This document shows positions 1 through 7,932 of a stretch of 64,000 bases of DNA, piece after piece. Position 1 is the stretch's first letter. The number at the start of each line of letters is the position of its first letter. The notes below the pieces were generated by a model, which did no database searches, was not told the DNA's origin, and saw only the letters and a program-made list of their open reading frames with translations. Position numbers and translations under genes: made by a program. This DNA comes from Paenarthrobacter ureafaciens. Lineage in GTDB: Bacteria; Actinomycetota; Actinomycetes; Actinomycetales; Micrococcaceae. The DNA is taken from the NCBI RefSeq assembly GCF_004028095.1, contig NZ_SBHM01000003.1, forward strand, positions 45,957-109,956. The letters are read 5' to 3'.

Positions 1-525
1 GCTTACTCGATTGCAGGGCTCGCGGCCGCGATCGTTGCCGGTTCGCAGGTTCTTGGGGGCTGGTTGGCACCGCATTTGCGAGGCATGTTCCACAGGCGCA
101 CTTCGGTGCTGATCCTGACCGGCGTCATCGGTGGGGCGATCCTGCTGGCCTTGGGGTTTACCAGCTTGTTCTGGGTTGCCTTGCTGCTGCTGGCGCTTTG
201 GGCGGTCATGGGTTCGGCGGCCCTTCCGGTGCGGCAGGCGTACGTCAATGACATGATCCCGTCCAAGCAGCGCGCTACGGTCTTGAGCTTTGATTCCCTG
301 ATGGGTTCCAGCGGAGGCGTCGTGGTCCAACCGCTCCTGGGCCGCAGCGCGGACCTTTACGGCTATCCCGCGTCGCTGGCGATTGCCGGTGTCATCGAGT
401 TGCTGGCCGTCCCGTTCCTTCTCGCCAGCCGCAAGCAAGCTCCTGCAGCCGACCGCGCCACGACGTCGCCGCCGGGCCACAGCGGACCGGAGCCCACGGG
501 TTCGGACCGGGGCGTGGTGGCCTAG
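1..525 (+). CDS. MFS transporter, C-terminal part (5' end outside window)
   Basis: An open frame runs from the first base to the stop at 523-525, so only the last 174 or so residues of the protein are present. It has hydrophobic helices interrupted by short basic loops (RGMFHRR, IPSKQRA), which is the pattern of the last transmembrane helices of a 12-helix major facilitator. The residue run MGSSGGVVVQPLLGR resembles the late-helix glycine motifs of drug or sugar exporters. The tail after the last helix is hydrophilic and probably cytoplasmic. Substrate cannot be inferred. An internal ATG at 64 is not the real start because the same hydrophobic frame continues upstream of it. Confidence 0.8.
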   Translation, partial: AYSIAGLAAAIVAGSQVLGGWLAPHLRGMFHRRTSVLILTGVIGGAILLALGFTSLFWVALLLLALWAVMGSAALPVRQAYVNDMIPSKQRATVLSFDSLMGSSGGVVVQPLLGRSADLYGYPASLAIAGVIELLAVPFLLASRKQAPAADRATTSPPGHSGPEPTGSDRGVVA

Positions 526-662
526 ATAGAGTCCGACGGCGACGCGTCGATTTAGTGCGGCCCGCGTCGGTGCAGTGCGGTACGTCGGCGGCTCAATGCA
601 GCACGTCGGTGCAGTGCAGTGAGCCAGCGCAGTGAGCCGGTGCCGTCAGCCAGCCCTGTGCG
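526..662. repeat. Short GC-rich imperfect direct repeats downstream of the MFS gene
   Basis: The 137 bases between two converging genes contain CGTCGGTGCAGTGC at 565-578 and again at 604-617, plus GCAGTGAGCC at 616-625 and 629-638. No clear hairpin terminator with a T-run was found. The repeats are short and may reflect local slippage. Confidence 0.5.
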
Positions 663-1241
663 TCAGTCCGGTGGCAGGGGCGCCAGTAGAGCGTCTTTGA
701 GCCCCGGCGACAGACCTTGGGGTACGTCCAGATCAACTGCCAAAGCCAGCAATGCCCTGCTGAAGTAGTTGCGGGCGGCCGCAGCCAGCGTAATATCGAC
801 AATCTCGCGATCGCTGAACCCTGCGTCGCGCAGGCGGAGGGTGTCGTCGTCGGACATGGCGGACGGCTCCGTGCTGAGCTTCACCGCGTAATCCATCATG
901 GCCACTTCTTCCGGTGGCAATCCCGCCGTTCGGTAGTCGCGGGCGATCGCCGCCAGTTCTTCTTCGTCGATAATCGCCAGGGTCTTCTTCCCGTGCGCGA
1001 GGCGGCAGTGGGAAGATCCGATGGCTTGGGCAGCGGCCAAGGTGACAAGCTCATAGCGCCTGAGCCCGAGGGAGGAACCTATGGCGCGCGCCAGCGACGC
1101 CCACGCCTCGTAGGCCTCGGGGTTGAGGCTTACAGCTTTGGTGTGGCTGGGAACGTAGCCCAGGGACTTGAGGTCGGATTGGTAAATGTCAGCCGTCCGG
1201 CCGGTGGCCTCAGCTTCCGAGGGTACGTTAAGGATGGACAT
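663..1241 (-). CDS. Carboxymuconolactone decarboxylase / AhpD-like protein
   Basis: The 192-residue product has the all-helical AhpD/CMD fold signature around residues 65-85 (RRYELVTLAAAQAIGSSHC followed by RLAHG). Relatives use a C-x2-C-x3-H motif for peroxide reduction. Here the first Cys is Ser, so it reads S-S-H-C-R-L-A-H and only one Cys remains. That makes a classical two-cysteine peroxidase mechanism unlikely. The ATG at 1241 is chosen because the frame further upstream (to 1391) is low-complexity arginine-rich sequence overlapping the next gene. Family assignment is good; the substrate is unknown. Confidence 0.75.
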   Translation of the reverse strand: MSILNVPSEAEATGRTADIYQSDLKSLGYVPSHTKAVSLNPEAYEAWASLARAIGSSLGLRRYELVTLAAAQAIGSSHCRLAHGKKTLAIIDEEELAAIARDYRTAGLPPEEVAMMDYAVKLSTEPSAMSDDDTLRLRDAGFSDREIVDITLAAAARNYFSRALLALAVDLDVPQGLSPGLKDALLAPLPPD

Positions 1242-1297
1242 GGCCGATATTCTGGCCCTCGACCGGACAGTTGTAAATGCCTGGATTACTGAACCGT

Positions 1298-1651
1298 TTA
1301 CCTGCGCCCCGAGGCGTGCCGGACGCAGAAGGGAGTCCAAGGGCGGGCTTCCAAGCGACCCTCGGGTATTTCCTCCCCGCAAACGGCACATCGGCCGTAG
1401 GTACCGGCGTCAATGCGGGCCAACGCCGCCTCGATTTGCTCCAATCCCCCACGGCTTTGCTCCATGAGGGCCCCGGCCTGTGACAGTTCGAACGCTATGG
1501 TGCTGCCTTCGGGGTCATGCTCGTCGTCCACATTGGAGTCCACCCGGGCGGCGCTTACCGAGCGGATGTCGCCGCGAAGGGAGTCCAGGAGGGTGAGCTT
1601 TTGCTCCTTCTCCCGGTTCAATATCGCGCGGAACCGCTCAGCATCCACCAT
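1298..1651 (-). CDS. TraR/DksA-type zinc-finger protein
   Basis: This 117-residue protein begins with a helical region likely to form a coiled coil (residues 1-75) and ends with a zinc-finger-like segment around residues 88-115 (CAVCGEEIPEGRLEA, then FCVRH). It resembles the DksA/TraR family, which binds RNA polymerase through its secondary channel. The fourth metal ligand is His instead of the usual Cys. It starts 3 bases after the stop of the flavin-binding protein gene at 1655 and is probably co-transcribed with it, suggesting a general stress role. Direct RNA polymerase binding is inferred from the family only. Confidence 0.8.
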   Translation of the reverse strand: MVDAERFRAILNREKEQKLTLLDSLRGDIRSVSAARVDSNVDDEHDPEGSTIAFELSQAGALMEQSRGGLEQIEAALARIDAGTYGRCAVCGEEIPEGRLEARPWTPFCVRHASGRR

Positions 1652-1654
1652 GGT

Positions 1655-2137
1655 TCAGAGATCTACGGTGTCGCTCTCCCCGACACTCATCCGGGAGTTC
1701 GTCACTTTGGACTTGACCCACTGCAGGACGGTCGCGGCCGTACCGCCGGGACTGGTCCAGTATTCCGCGGAGTCGGAATCCACGCGAAGCAGGCAGGCCT
1801 CGGGAGTTTCCGGTCCGTCCGGGAACCATGCTTCAGCGGCCTGGCTCCACTGCTGGCGGATCTTCGCCCGGTCCGTTACGACCTCCGCTGTTCCAGCCAC
1901 GGAGACCCACTCGGTCCTCCGGCCAAAGGATACGTTGACCCGGGCATCTGCCTTCACGTGCGCCACCTGGGATGTCCCGAGAGAAGTCAGGAACCACAGG
2001 TCGCCGTCTTCCTGGACCTCCTGAACGGCAAGGGGCCGGCTGACGAGCACTCCGGACTCATTGATGGTGGTGAGCATCCCGATTCTGGAGTCGTTGATGA
2101 TTTCCGTGACCTTGCTGATGCCGTGTTCTTCAGTCAT
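1655..2137 (-). CDS. Pyridoxamine 5'-phosphate oxidase-fold (general stress protein 26-like) flavin protein
   Basis: The 160-residue product shows the split-barrel flavin-binding pattern of the PPOX superfamily: an N-terminal strand pair (GMLTTINESGVLVSRPL), then DLWFLTSLGTSQVAHVKAD and VSVAGTAEVV. General stress protein 26 homologues have this size and bind FMN or FAD; their substrates are mostly unknown. It is the first gene of a two-gene unit with the DksA-like protein. A near-palindromic 14-bp site lies at 2187-2200, about 50 bases upstream, and a close copy is found at 35252-35265. Confidence 0.8.
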   Translation of the reverse strand: MTEEHGISKVTEIINDSRIGMLTTINESGVLVSRPLAVQEVQEDGDLWFLTSLGTSQVAHVKADARVNVSFGRRTEWVSVAGTAEVVTDRAKIRQQWSQAAEAWFPDGPETPEACLLRVDSDSAEYWTSPGGTAATVLQWVKSKVTNSRMSVGESDTVDL

Positions 2138-2186
2138 GTTCGCCTCGTTTCCTCTGGTCAGGGAAGGTCCCCACGTCAGCCTATTA

Positions 2187-2200
2187 GTAAGTTGCCTTAT
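2187..2200. promoter_or_regulatory. Near-palindromic operator-like site upstream of the PPOX gene
   Basis: On the + strand the site reads GTAAGTTGCCTTAT. It matches GTAAGGCGCCTTAT at 35252-35265 at 12 of 14 positions, in the same orientation relative to the downstream minus-strand gene. It overlaps the last codon of the upstream reductase gene (stop at 2197-2199). The binding protein is unknown. Confidence 0.4.
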
Positions 2201-2826
2201 TTTCTAGCCGGAGGTGGGCCCTCCAAGACCGTGGGGATGTACTCCAACAACTGGGACCGACCATCAAAAGTCCTGCTGTTAATCAACTCAAGGGCAACGT
2301 CCGGGTAGCCGTCATAGATCCTTTCGCTTCCGGTCCGGCCCGTGATCACGGGGAAGATAACAAGCCGGAACCGGTCCACGAGCCCGGCGGTCAGCAGGGA
2401 CCTGGACAGGCTGAGGCTGCCCAGCGTCGACAACGTCCCTGTACGGGTGCGTTTCATCTCCCGAACGGCCTCCACGGCATCGCCGCGAATCAACTCGCAA
2501 TGTGGCCAGGCAAGGGGCTCTTGCAGGGTAGAGGAGAAGACGACCTTCCGCATGTCAGCCAAGCCACCCAGGCTGGCGCCTTCATCTTCGGAGAACGCGG
2601 CAGAGTCGTCCACCGCCTGCTGGGACAGTCCAGCCATCACCCTGTAGGTATTCGCTCCCATGAGGGTGGTGAAATCCTTCTTTCCCTCTTCTTCGAGCCA
2701 GGCAAGGTATTCCGGTCCTTCAAGGCCCCACCAGCCCGGCCAACCCTCGCCGGAGGCGTAGCCGTCCAAACTGATGATCAGGTCCACCATTAACTCTGCG
2801 CCGGACTTTTCGTTTGCTTCACTCAT
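2197..2826 (-). CDS. Dihydrofolate reductase-family (RibD C-terminal-like) protein
   Basis: This 209-residue protein has the RibD_C / DHFR-like fold: an N-terminal MVDLIISLDGYASG strand, a central LMGANTYRVM motif, and GTLSTLGSLSLSRSLL near residues 140-155. Such proteins are annotated as NADPH-dependent reductases of unknown substrate and are common in actinobacteria. The start at 2826 is preferred over the upstream ATG at 2850 because AAGGAG sits six bases before it. It is divergent from the LigD polymerase gene. Confidence 0.8.
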   Translation of the reverse strand: MSEANEKSGAELMVDLIISLDGYASGEGWPGWWGLEGPEYLAWLEEEGKKDFTTLMGANTYRVMAGLSQQAVDDSAAFSEDEGASLGGLADMRKVVFSSTLQEPLAWPHCELIRGDAVEAVREMKRTRTGTLSTLGSLSLSRSLLTAGLVDRFRLVIFPVITGRTGSERIYDGYPDVALELINSRTFDGRSQLLEYIPTVLEGPPPARK

Positions 2827-3039
2827 AATTGGCTCCTTGTGCATCTGCATGTGCCGTTGCGACCCGCCTTCGCGGCGCCCGCCGATCCGCTGCGACCCGC
2901 CTTGCCGGGGCTCACCAATCCAGACGCGGCTACCATCCGGAGGCGGCCATGCTATCGCCGTGCCAACGCGTGCTCAAGGGTCACCGCCTGGTGCAGCAGG
3001 CTATGGTCCACACCGCTGATCGTTGCTAGCGTGTCGCCC
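2827..3039. other. Divergent intergenic region, reductase / LigD polymerase
   Basis: The 213 bases hold both start regions. They contain a 13-bp direct repeat TGCGACCCGCCTT at 2858-2870 and 2891-2903. No convincing promoter hexamers or operator was recognised. Confidence 0.4.
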
Positions 3040-4284
3040 ATGACTCCGTCCAAGACCCCGGCCGAGATTCTTACGATCGATGATGTGGACGTCCGCGTCT
3101 CCAGTCCGGACAAGCTGGTCTTCCCGGAGCCGGGACTCACCAAACTGGACCTTGTCCGGTACTACCTGTCGGTTGCCGAAGGCGCACTCCGTGGAGCCGG
3201 CGGGCGGCCCATGGTCCTCAAGCGCTTCCCCAAGGGCATCGACGCGGAGCCGTTCTTCCAGAAGCGCGTTCCGGAGAACCACCCACCCTTCATCGACACC
3301 GCAACACTGCATTACTCCTCCGGCACTTCGGCCGAGGAAGCCGTGATACGGGACGCCGCCGGTCTCGCGTGGGTGGTGAACCTTGGCTGCCTTGACCTCA
3401 ACCCCCATCCCGTGCGGGCCGAAGACCTCGACCACCCCGACGAACTCCGGATCGACCTTGATCCGATGCCGGGCGTGGACTGGAAACAAATAGTGGATGT
3501 CGCCTACGTGGCTCGGGAGGTGCTGGACGACGTCGGACTGGTTGGCTGGCCCAAGACCAGTGGCTCCCGCGGACTCCACATCATGGTCCGGATAGCGCCG
3601 GACCATGACTACCGGCAGGTCCGGCTGGCTGCCGAAACCCTCGCGCGCGAAGTCGGGAACCGGGCGCCCGGGCTGGCCACGGCCCGGTGGTGGAAAGAGG
3701 AACGGGGCGAGAGCGTATTTGTTGACTTCAACCAGAACGCCAAAGACCGCACCGTGGCCTCCGCCTACTCCATCAGGCCCCTGCCGGACGCCAGGGTCTC
3801 CACGCCACTGACGTGGAAAGAACTAGCAACCATCCGGCCGGACCAGTTCACAGTCCTCACCGTCCCTGGCAGGTACAAGGACATCGGCGATCCCCACGAT
3901 GGCATCGACCAAGCCCCGGGAAACCTGGAGGGCCTCCTCGCGCTCGCGGAGGAATTGGGCCCGGCGGAAAAGGCACCCAGGGCAGGCGACGGGTCCGGAC
4001 GCCGGAAATCGACCATGCCGCTCATCGAAGTAGCCCGGACCAAAACCAAGCCGGAAGCCCTCGAAGCCCTGGAGGAGTGGAAAGCCAACCACGCGGACGT
4101 CGTTCCCGAGTTGCATCCGGCGGACGTCCTGGTGGATGGGATGCGCGGCTCAAGCTCGCTCTGGTACCGCGTTCGGGTGAACCTCCAGCATGTCCCCGAG
4201 GACAAGCGGCCACAGCAGGAGAAGCTGATCGCTGACTACGATCCGTGGGCGGGCAAGGAGTGGTCCGGCGGACCGGAGAGGTAA
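3040..4284 (+). CDS. LigD-type DNA polymerase/primase domain protein
   Basis: This 414-residue product matches the primase-polymerase domain of bacterial end-joining ligase LigD. Visible hallmarks are DKLVFPEPGLTKLDLVRYY near the N-terminus, the metal-binding LRIDLDPMPG around residue 140, and SGSRGLHIMV about 35 residues later. A DFNQNAKDRTVASAYS block follows. There is no ligase or nuclease domain, so it is a stand-alone polymerase module, a common arrangement in actinobacteria. About 90 residues after the polymerase core form a separate basic C-terminal segment that I do not recognise. No Ku gene is in this window. ATG 3040 is chosen because the upstream frame is non-conserved arginine-rich sequence. 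Confidence 0.85.
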   Translation: MTPSKTPAEILTIDDVDVRVSSPDKLVFPEPGLTKLDLVRYYLSVAEGALRGAGGRPMVLKRFPKGIDAEPFFQKRVPENHPPFIDTATLHYSSGTSAEEAVIRDAAGLAWVVNLGCLDLNPHPVRAEDLDHPDELRIDLDPMPGVDWKQIVDVAYVAREVLDDVGLVGWPKTSGSRGLHIMVRIAPDHDYRQVRLAAETLAREVGNRAPGLATARWWKEERGESVFVDFNQNAKDRTVASAYSIRPLPDARVSTPLTWKELATIRPDQFTVLTVPGRYKDIGDPHDGIDQAPGNLEGLLALAEELGPAEKAPRAGDGSGRRKSTMPLIEVARTKTKPEALEALEEWKANHADVVPELHPADVLVDGMRGSSSLWYRVRVNLQHVPEDKRPQQEKLIADYDPWAGKEWSGGPER

Positions 4285-4310
4285 GCCCCCGGCCCGCCGG
4301 AACCAGGGTC

Positions 4311-6059
4311 CTAGCGGCGCGGAATGTTGCGGAGGTTGCTGCGGGCCATGCTGACGGCCTCCCCCGCTCCGCGGTTCAGCACCACCTTGGACATGGCCGT
4401 GGCGAAACCGATGACCTGCGAGCCGGAGATCTTCGGAGGGATGGACAGCGCCTGCGGATCGGTGATCAGTTCCACGAGTGCGGGGCCGGGATGTGCGAAC
4501 GCTTCCCGGTAGGCTGACTCAATGTCTGCCGGGTCCGTCACCCGCACCGCGTGAAAACCGAGTGCTTTGGCCACAGCGGCATAGTTGGCATCCGGGACGT
4601 CCACCCCGAAGTCGGGCAGGCCATCCACCAGCATCTCCAGTTTCACCATGCCCAACGTGGAGTTGTTGAACACGACCACCTTCACGGGCAACTTGTGGGC
4701 AGCCACGGTGATGAGTTCACCCAGCAGCATGGACAGTCCCCCGTCGCCGGAGACCGACACCACCTGGCGGCCCGGATAGGCCAATTGCGCTCCAATGGCG
4801 TGCGGGAGGGCATTGGCCATGGAACCGTGAAGGAACGACCCAATCAGCCGGCGGGTCCCCAAAGGGTTGATGTAGCGCGCCGTCCACACATTGCACATGC
4901 CGGTGTCCGCAGTGAAGATCGCATCCTCGGCGGCCACCTGGTCCAACAACGACGCCGCGTATTCCGGGTGGATGGGCTGTTTCTTCTCCACCTTCCGCGT
5001 GTAGGCTCCCACAGCCTTGTTCATCAAGCGGTCGTGTTTCTTGAGCATCTGGTCCAGAAAGCGGCGGCTCGACTTCGGCTTCACCAGGGGCAGGAGCGCA
5101 GTGAGGGTGGGGAGCACATCACCCTGGACGGCGATGTCGACGTCGGTCCGCCTCCCCAATCGCTGGGCGGCGCGGTCTACCTGCGCCGTGCGGGTCTCCG
5201 GAAGGAACTGGTCATAGGGAAAGTCGGTTCCCAGGAGGACCAGCAGGTCAGCGTCTTCAATGCCTTCGGCCGCGGCTCCGTAGCCGAGCAGTCCCGTCAT
5301 GCCAATGTCGAACGGGTTGTCGTACTGGACAAAATCCTTGCCGCGCAGGGAATGCCCGATCGGAGCCTTCGCCAACTCAGCCAGGGCAATCAACTCGCTG
5401 TGTGCTCCCTCGACGCCCGCGCCGGCAAAAATGGCGACCTTGCCGGCGTCGTTGATGGCATCGGCGAGTTCCTGCACGCTGGCCGGATCCGGAACCAAAC
5501 TGGCGGGGCGGAACGTCGCCGGAAGTGGCGTTGAAGCCGTGGCTTCCAGGCCCGCAATGTCACCGGGCAGAGTGACGACGGCGACGCCCCTCAACGCGAC
5601 GGCATTTTGGATGGCGCTATGCATGACGCGCGGCGCCTGGTCGGTGGTGCTCACCAGTTCGGAGTACACCGAGCATTCGTTGAAGAGCCGGTCCGGGTGG
5701 GTCTCCTGGAAGAACCCGCTGCCTATTTGCTTGCTTGGGATGTGGGAGGCAATCGCCAGCACCGGGGCGCCGGTACGGTTGGCGTCATAGAGGCCATTGA
5801 TCAGGTGGAGGTTGCCGGGGCCGCAGGAACCGGCACACACGGCCAGCTTTCCGGTGAGTTGCGCTTCGGCCGCTGCGGCGAACGCGGCAGCTTCTTCATG
5901 CCGGACGTGGATCCAATCGATACCCCCTTGGGCGGAGCCGCCGGTCTGCCGGACAGCATCGACGAGGGGGTTGAGGCTGTCGCCCACGATCCCGTAGATA
6001 CGCTGCACTCCGGCAGCTTGGAGTTGTTCGATGAGTTGGGTTGCAAGCTCTTTGGCCAT
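4311..6059 (-). CDS. poxB: Pyruvate dehydrogenase (quinone) / pyruvate oxidase
   Basis: The 582-residue product is a complete three-domain TPP enzyme. The cofactor-activating Glu lies in VRHEEA near residue 55. The TPP/Mg motif starts with GDGG at about 438 and ends with the NN pair at 465-466. The sequence GIVGDSLNPLVDAVR and the overall length match PoxB-type enzymes, which decarboxylate pyruvate to acetate and pass electrons through FAD to membrane quinone. It is followed on the right by a DUF2945 gene in the same direction. Pyruvate is inferred from family resemblance; a related acetolactate-type activity is less likely. Confidence 0.85.
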   Translation of the reverse strand: MAKELATQLIEQLQAAGVQRIYGIVGDSLNPLVDAVRQTGGSAQGGIDWIHVRHEEAAAFAAAAEAQLTGKLAVCAGSCGPGNLHLINGLYDANRTGAPVLAIASHIPSKQIGSGFFQETHPDRLFNECSVYSELVSTTDQAPRVMHSAIQNAVALRGVAVVTLPGDIAGLEATASTPLPATFRPASLVPDPASVQELADAINDAGKVAIFAGAGVEGAHSELIALAELAKAPIGHSLRGKDFVQYDNPFDIGMTGLLGYGAAAEGIEDADLLVLLGTDFPYDQFLPETRTAQVDRAAQRLGRRTDVDIAVQGDVLPTLTALLPLVKPKSSRRFLDQMLKKHDRLMNKAVGAYTRKVEKKQPIHPEYAASLLDQVAAEDAIFTADTGMCNVWTARYINPLGTRRLIGSFLHGSMANALPHAIGAQLAYPGRQVVSVSGDGGLSMLLGELITVAAHKLPVKVVVFNNSTLGMVKLEMLVDGLPDFGVDVPDANYAAVAKALGFHAVRVTDPADIESAYREAFAHPGPALVELITDPQALSIPPKISGSQVIGFATAMSKVVLNRGAGEAVSMARSNLRNIPRR

Positions 6060-6079
6060 AGTGCTCCTCCTCGCCAGCG

Positions 6080-6286
6080 CTACTTCTTCTCGGTCAGGGC
6101 CGAGGCTTTATGCGCCGCACGGGCACCGGTCTTGTCCGACTCCACGATGTATTGCGGCTCATCCTCGCTGGCCCGGTGCGTGTTGCCTTCGAGTTCGAAG
6201 TCGGACGTCTTCTTCTCGACGATTTTCCCGTGCGTCGCGCCCTGGGACGTGTTCCATTCGACGTGCGTGCCTTTGCTTAGCGTCAT
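6080..6286 (-). CDS. DUF2945 family (HVA1-like) small hypervariable protein
   Basis: The 68-residue hydrophilic protein carries the DUF2945 pattern: KGTHVEWNTSQGATHGKIVEK, then an acidic/polar stretch ending QYIVESDKTGARAAHKASAL. The family is small and of unknown function, often near stress genes. The start at 6286 is supported by AAGGAG seven bases upstream; the frame further upstream is not conserved in character. It lies 20 bases upstream of poxB and is probably co-transcribed. Confidence 0.8.
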   Translation of the reverse strand: MTLSKGTHVEWNTSQGATHGKIVEKKTSDFELEGNTHRASEDEPQYIVESDKTGARAAHKASALTEKK

Positions 6287-6394
6287 GGCTGCTCCTTGCG
6301 TCTGGAGGGCAACCGCCCTTTCAGGCGGACCCGGGTGTCCAGCCATAGTAAGCACGTTGGGCCCTTGACACCTTCCCGCAGATGAGCCAGAGTG

Positions 6395-6406
6395 ATCGTA
6401 TACGAT
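6395..6406. promoter_or_regulatory. Perfect palindrome ATCGTATACGAT, probable GntR (FCD) operator of the hpa operon
   Basis: The 12-bp perfect palindrome lies 24 bases before the first hpa start codon. FadR-subfamily GntR repressors recognise short palindromes centred on GTATAC-like cores, and such a regulator is the second gene of this operon. A TTGACA hexamer is at 6365-6370. A well-spaced -10 for it was not found; TACGAT inside the palindrome is a possible -10. Autoregulation is inferred. Confidence 0.6.
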
Positions 6407-6429
6407 TTCATACTCGATGAGGAGTGGGT

Positions 6430-7932
6430 TTGGAACAGGTCACATCGGACACCCTGGCGGCAGCGCGCAAGGTGATTGCGGTCCACATCAACTACCCCAG
6501 CCGGGCTGCGCAGCGTGGGCGGACTCCGGCGCAACCGTCGTACTTCCTGAAGCCGCCGTCGTCGTTGTCCCTGGGTTCCCCCGACGCTCCCGGCACCGTT
6601 GAACGCCCTGCCGGCTGTGAGCTGCTCGGTTACGAGGGCGAGATCGCACTGGTGATCGGCAAAGCTGCCCGCCGCGTTGGCTTGGAGGATGCGTGGAGCC
6701 ACGTTGCCGCCGTCACGGCTTCCAACGACCTCGGCGTGTACGACCTTCGCTACGCGGACAAGGGTTCCAACCTCCGCTCCAAGGGCGGTGACGGCTTCAC
6801 GCCCGTTGGCCCGGCGCTCATCCCGGCAGACGCCGTCGACCCTTCCAAACTGCGCATCCGCACGTGGCATAACGGTCAGCTGGTCCAGGACGACACCACC
6901 GAGGACCTCCTCTTCCCCTTCGCGCAGCTCGTCGCGGACCTCTCCCAGCTGCTGACGCTCGAGGAGGGCGACATCATCCTCACCGGCACCCCCGCCGGAG
7001 CTTCCGTGGCTGTCCCGGGGGACGTCGTCGAAATTGAGGTCACCGGAGGTGATTTCAGCACCGGCCGCCTCACCACCAAGGTGACGGAAGGTACGACGCC
7101 GTTCGCGGACTTTGGTGCCGGCCCCAAGACCGATGACACGCAGCGGGAAGAGGCCTACGGTTCCCGCGAAGCCGCCGGGCTGGCACCCGCGGAGCCGGCG
7201 GCTGCCGCGAGTGTGCTGACGCCGGAGTTAAAGGCGAAGCTCGAATCGGTGGCCACCGCTACCCTGTCGTCGCAGCTTCGCAAGCGCGGGTTGAACAACG
7301 TCAGCATCGACGGCTTGCAGGCCACCCGCCCGGACCGCAAGGTGGTGGGTTTGGCCCGGACGCTGCGCTATGTACCCAACCGTGAGGACCTTTTCAAGAC
7401 CCACGGCGGTGGCTTCAACGCCCAGAAACGCGCGATCGATTCGGTGAATGAAGGCGAAATCCTGGTCATGGAAGCCCGCGGAGAAAAGGGCACCGGAACA
7501 GTGGGGGACATCCTCGCACTGCGGGCCCAGGTCCGTGGAGCCGCGGCGATCATTACCGACGGCGGTGTCCGCGACTACTCTGCCGTGGCGGACCTGGACA
7601 TGCCGACATACTTCGCGAACCCGCACCCGGCCGTGCTCGGACGCCGGCACATCCCGTGGGACACCGACATCACCATTGCCTGCGGCGGCGCCACTGTGCA
7701 GCCGGGCGACATCATCGTTGCCGATTCCGACGGGATCCTGGTCATTCCCCCGGCCATCGCCGAGGAACTCGTGGACGACTGCATCGCCCAGGAAAAGGAA
7801 GAAGTCTTCATCTTTGAGATGGTCAAGCAAGGCAACAGCGTGGATGGTCTTTACCCCATGAACAAGGAGTGGCAGGCCCGCTACGCCGAATGGCTGTCCC
7901 TGCAAGCCACGGAAGGAGCCCACGGTGACTGA
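6430..7932 (+). CDS. FAH-fold isomerase/decarboxylase fused to RraA-like aldolase/decarboxylase domain (HpaG-like)
   Basis: This protein of about 500 residues joins two enzyme folds. Residues about 15-220 are a fumarylacetoacetase-fold domain with metal ligands in GYEGEIALVIG (the two Glu near 70) and SNDLGVYDLR (Asp near 100), ending in EGDIILTGTPAG. A linker of about 45 residues follows. Residues about 265-470 are RraA-like, with GTVGDILALRAQVRG and the DGGVRD Arg-Asp pair near 382. In the homoprotocatechuate pathway HpaG normally has two FAH domains that decarboxylate and isomerise the ring-cleavage product. Here the second is replaced by an RraA-like domain. The TTG at 6430 follows GAGGAG by five bases and is preferred over GTG 6424, which overlaps that Shine-Dalgarno sequence. 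Confidence 0.8.
   Translation: MEQVTSDTLAAARKVIAVHINYPSRAAQRGRTPAQPSYFLKPPSSLSLGSPDAPGTVERPAGCELLGYEGEIALVIGKAARRVGLEDAWSHVAAVTASNDLGVYDLRYADKGSNLRSKGGDGFTPVGPALIPADAVDPSKLRIRTWHNGQLVQDDTTEDLLFPFAQLVADLSQLLTLEEGDIILTGTPAGASVAVPGDVVEIEVTGGDFSTGRLTTKVTEGTTPFADFGAGPKTDDTQREEAYGSREAAGLAPAEPAAAASVLTPELKAKLESVATATLSSQLRKRGLNNVSIDGLQATRPDRKVVGLARTLRYVPNREDLFKTHGGGFNAQKRAIDSVNEGEILVMEARGEKGTGTVGDILALRAQVRGAAAIITDGGVRDYSAVADLDMPTYFANPHPAVLGRRHIPWDTDITIACGGATVQPGDIIVADSDGILVIPPAIAEELVDDCIAQEKEEVFIFEMVKQGNSVDGLYPMNKEWQARYAEWLSLQATEGAHGD

Noticed and set aside
565..638. CRISPR-like repeat cluster
   Set aside because: Only two imperfect copies each of two different short words with no regular spacers.
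2858..2903. Transposon or attachment-site repeat
   Set aside because: A single 13-bp direct repeat with no mobile-element gene nearby; most likely chance or slippage.
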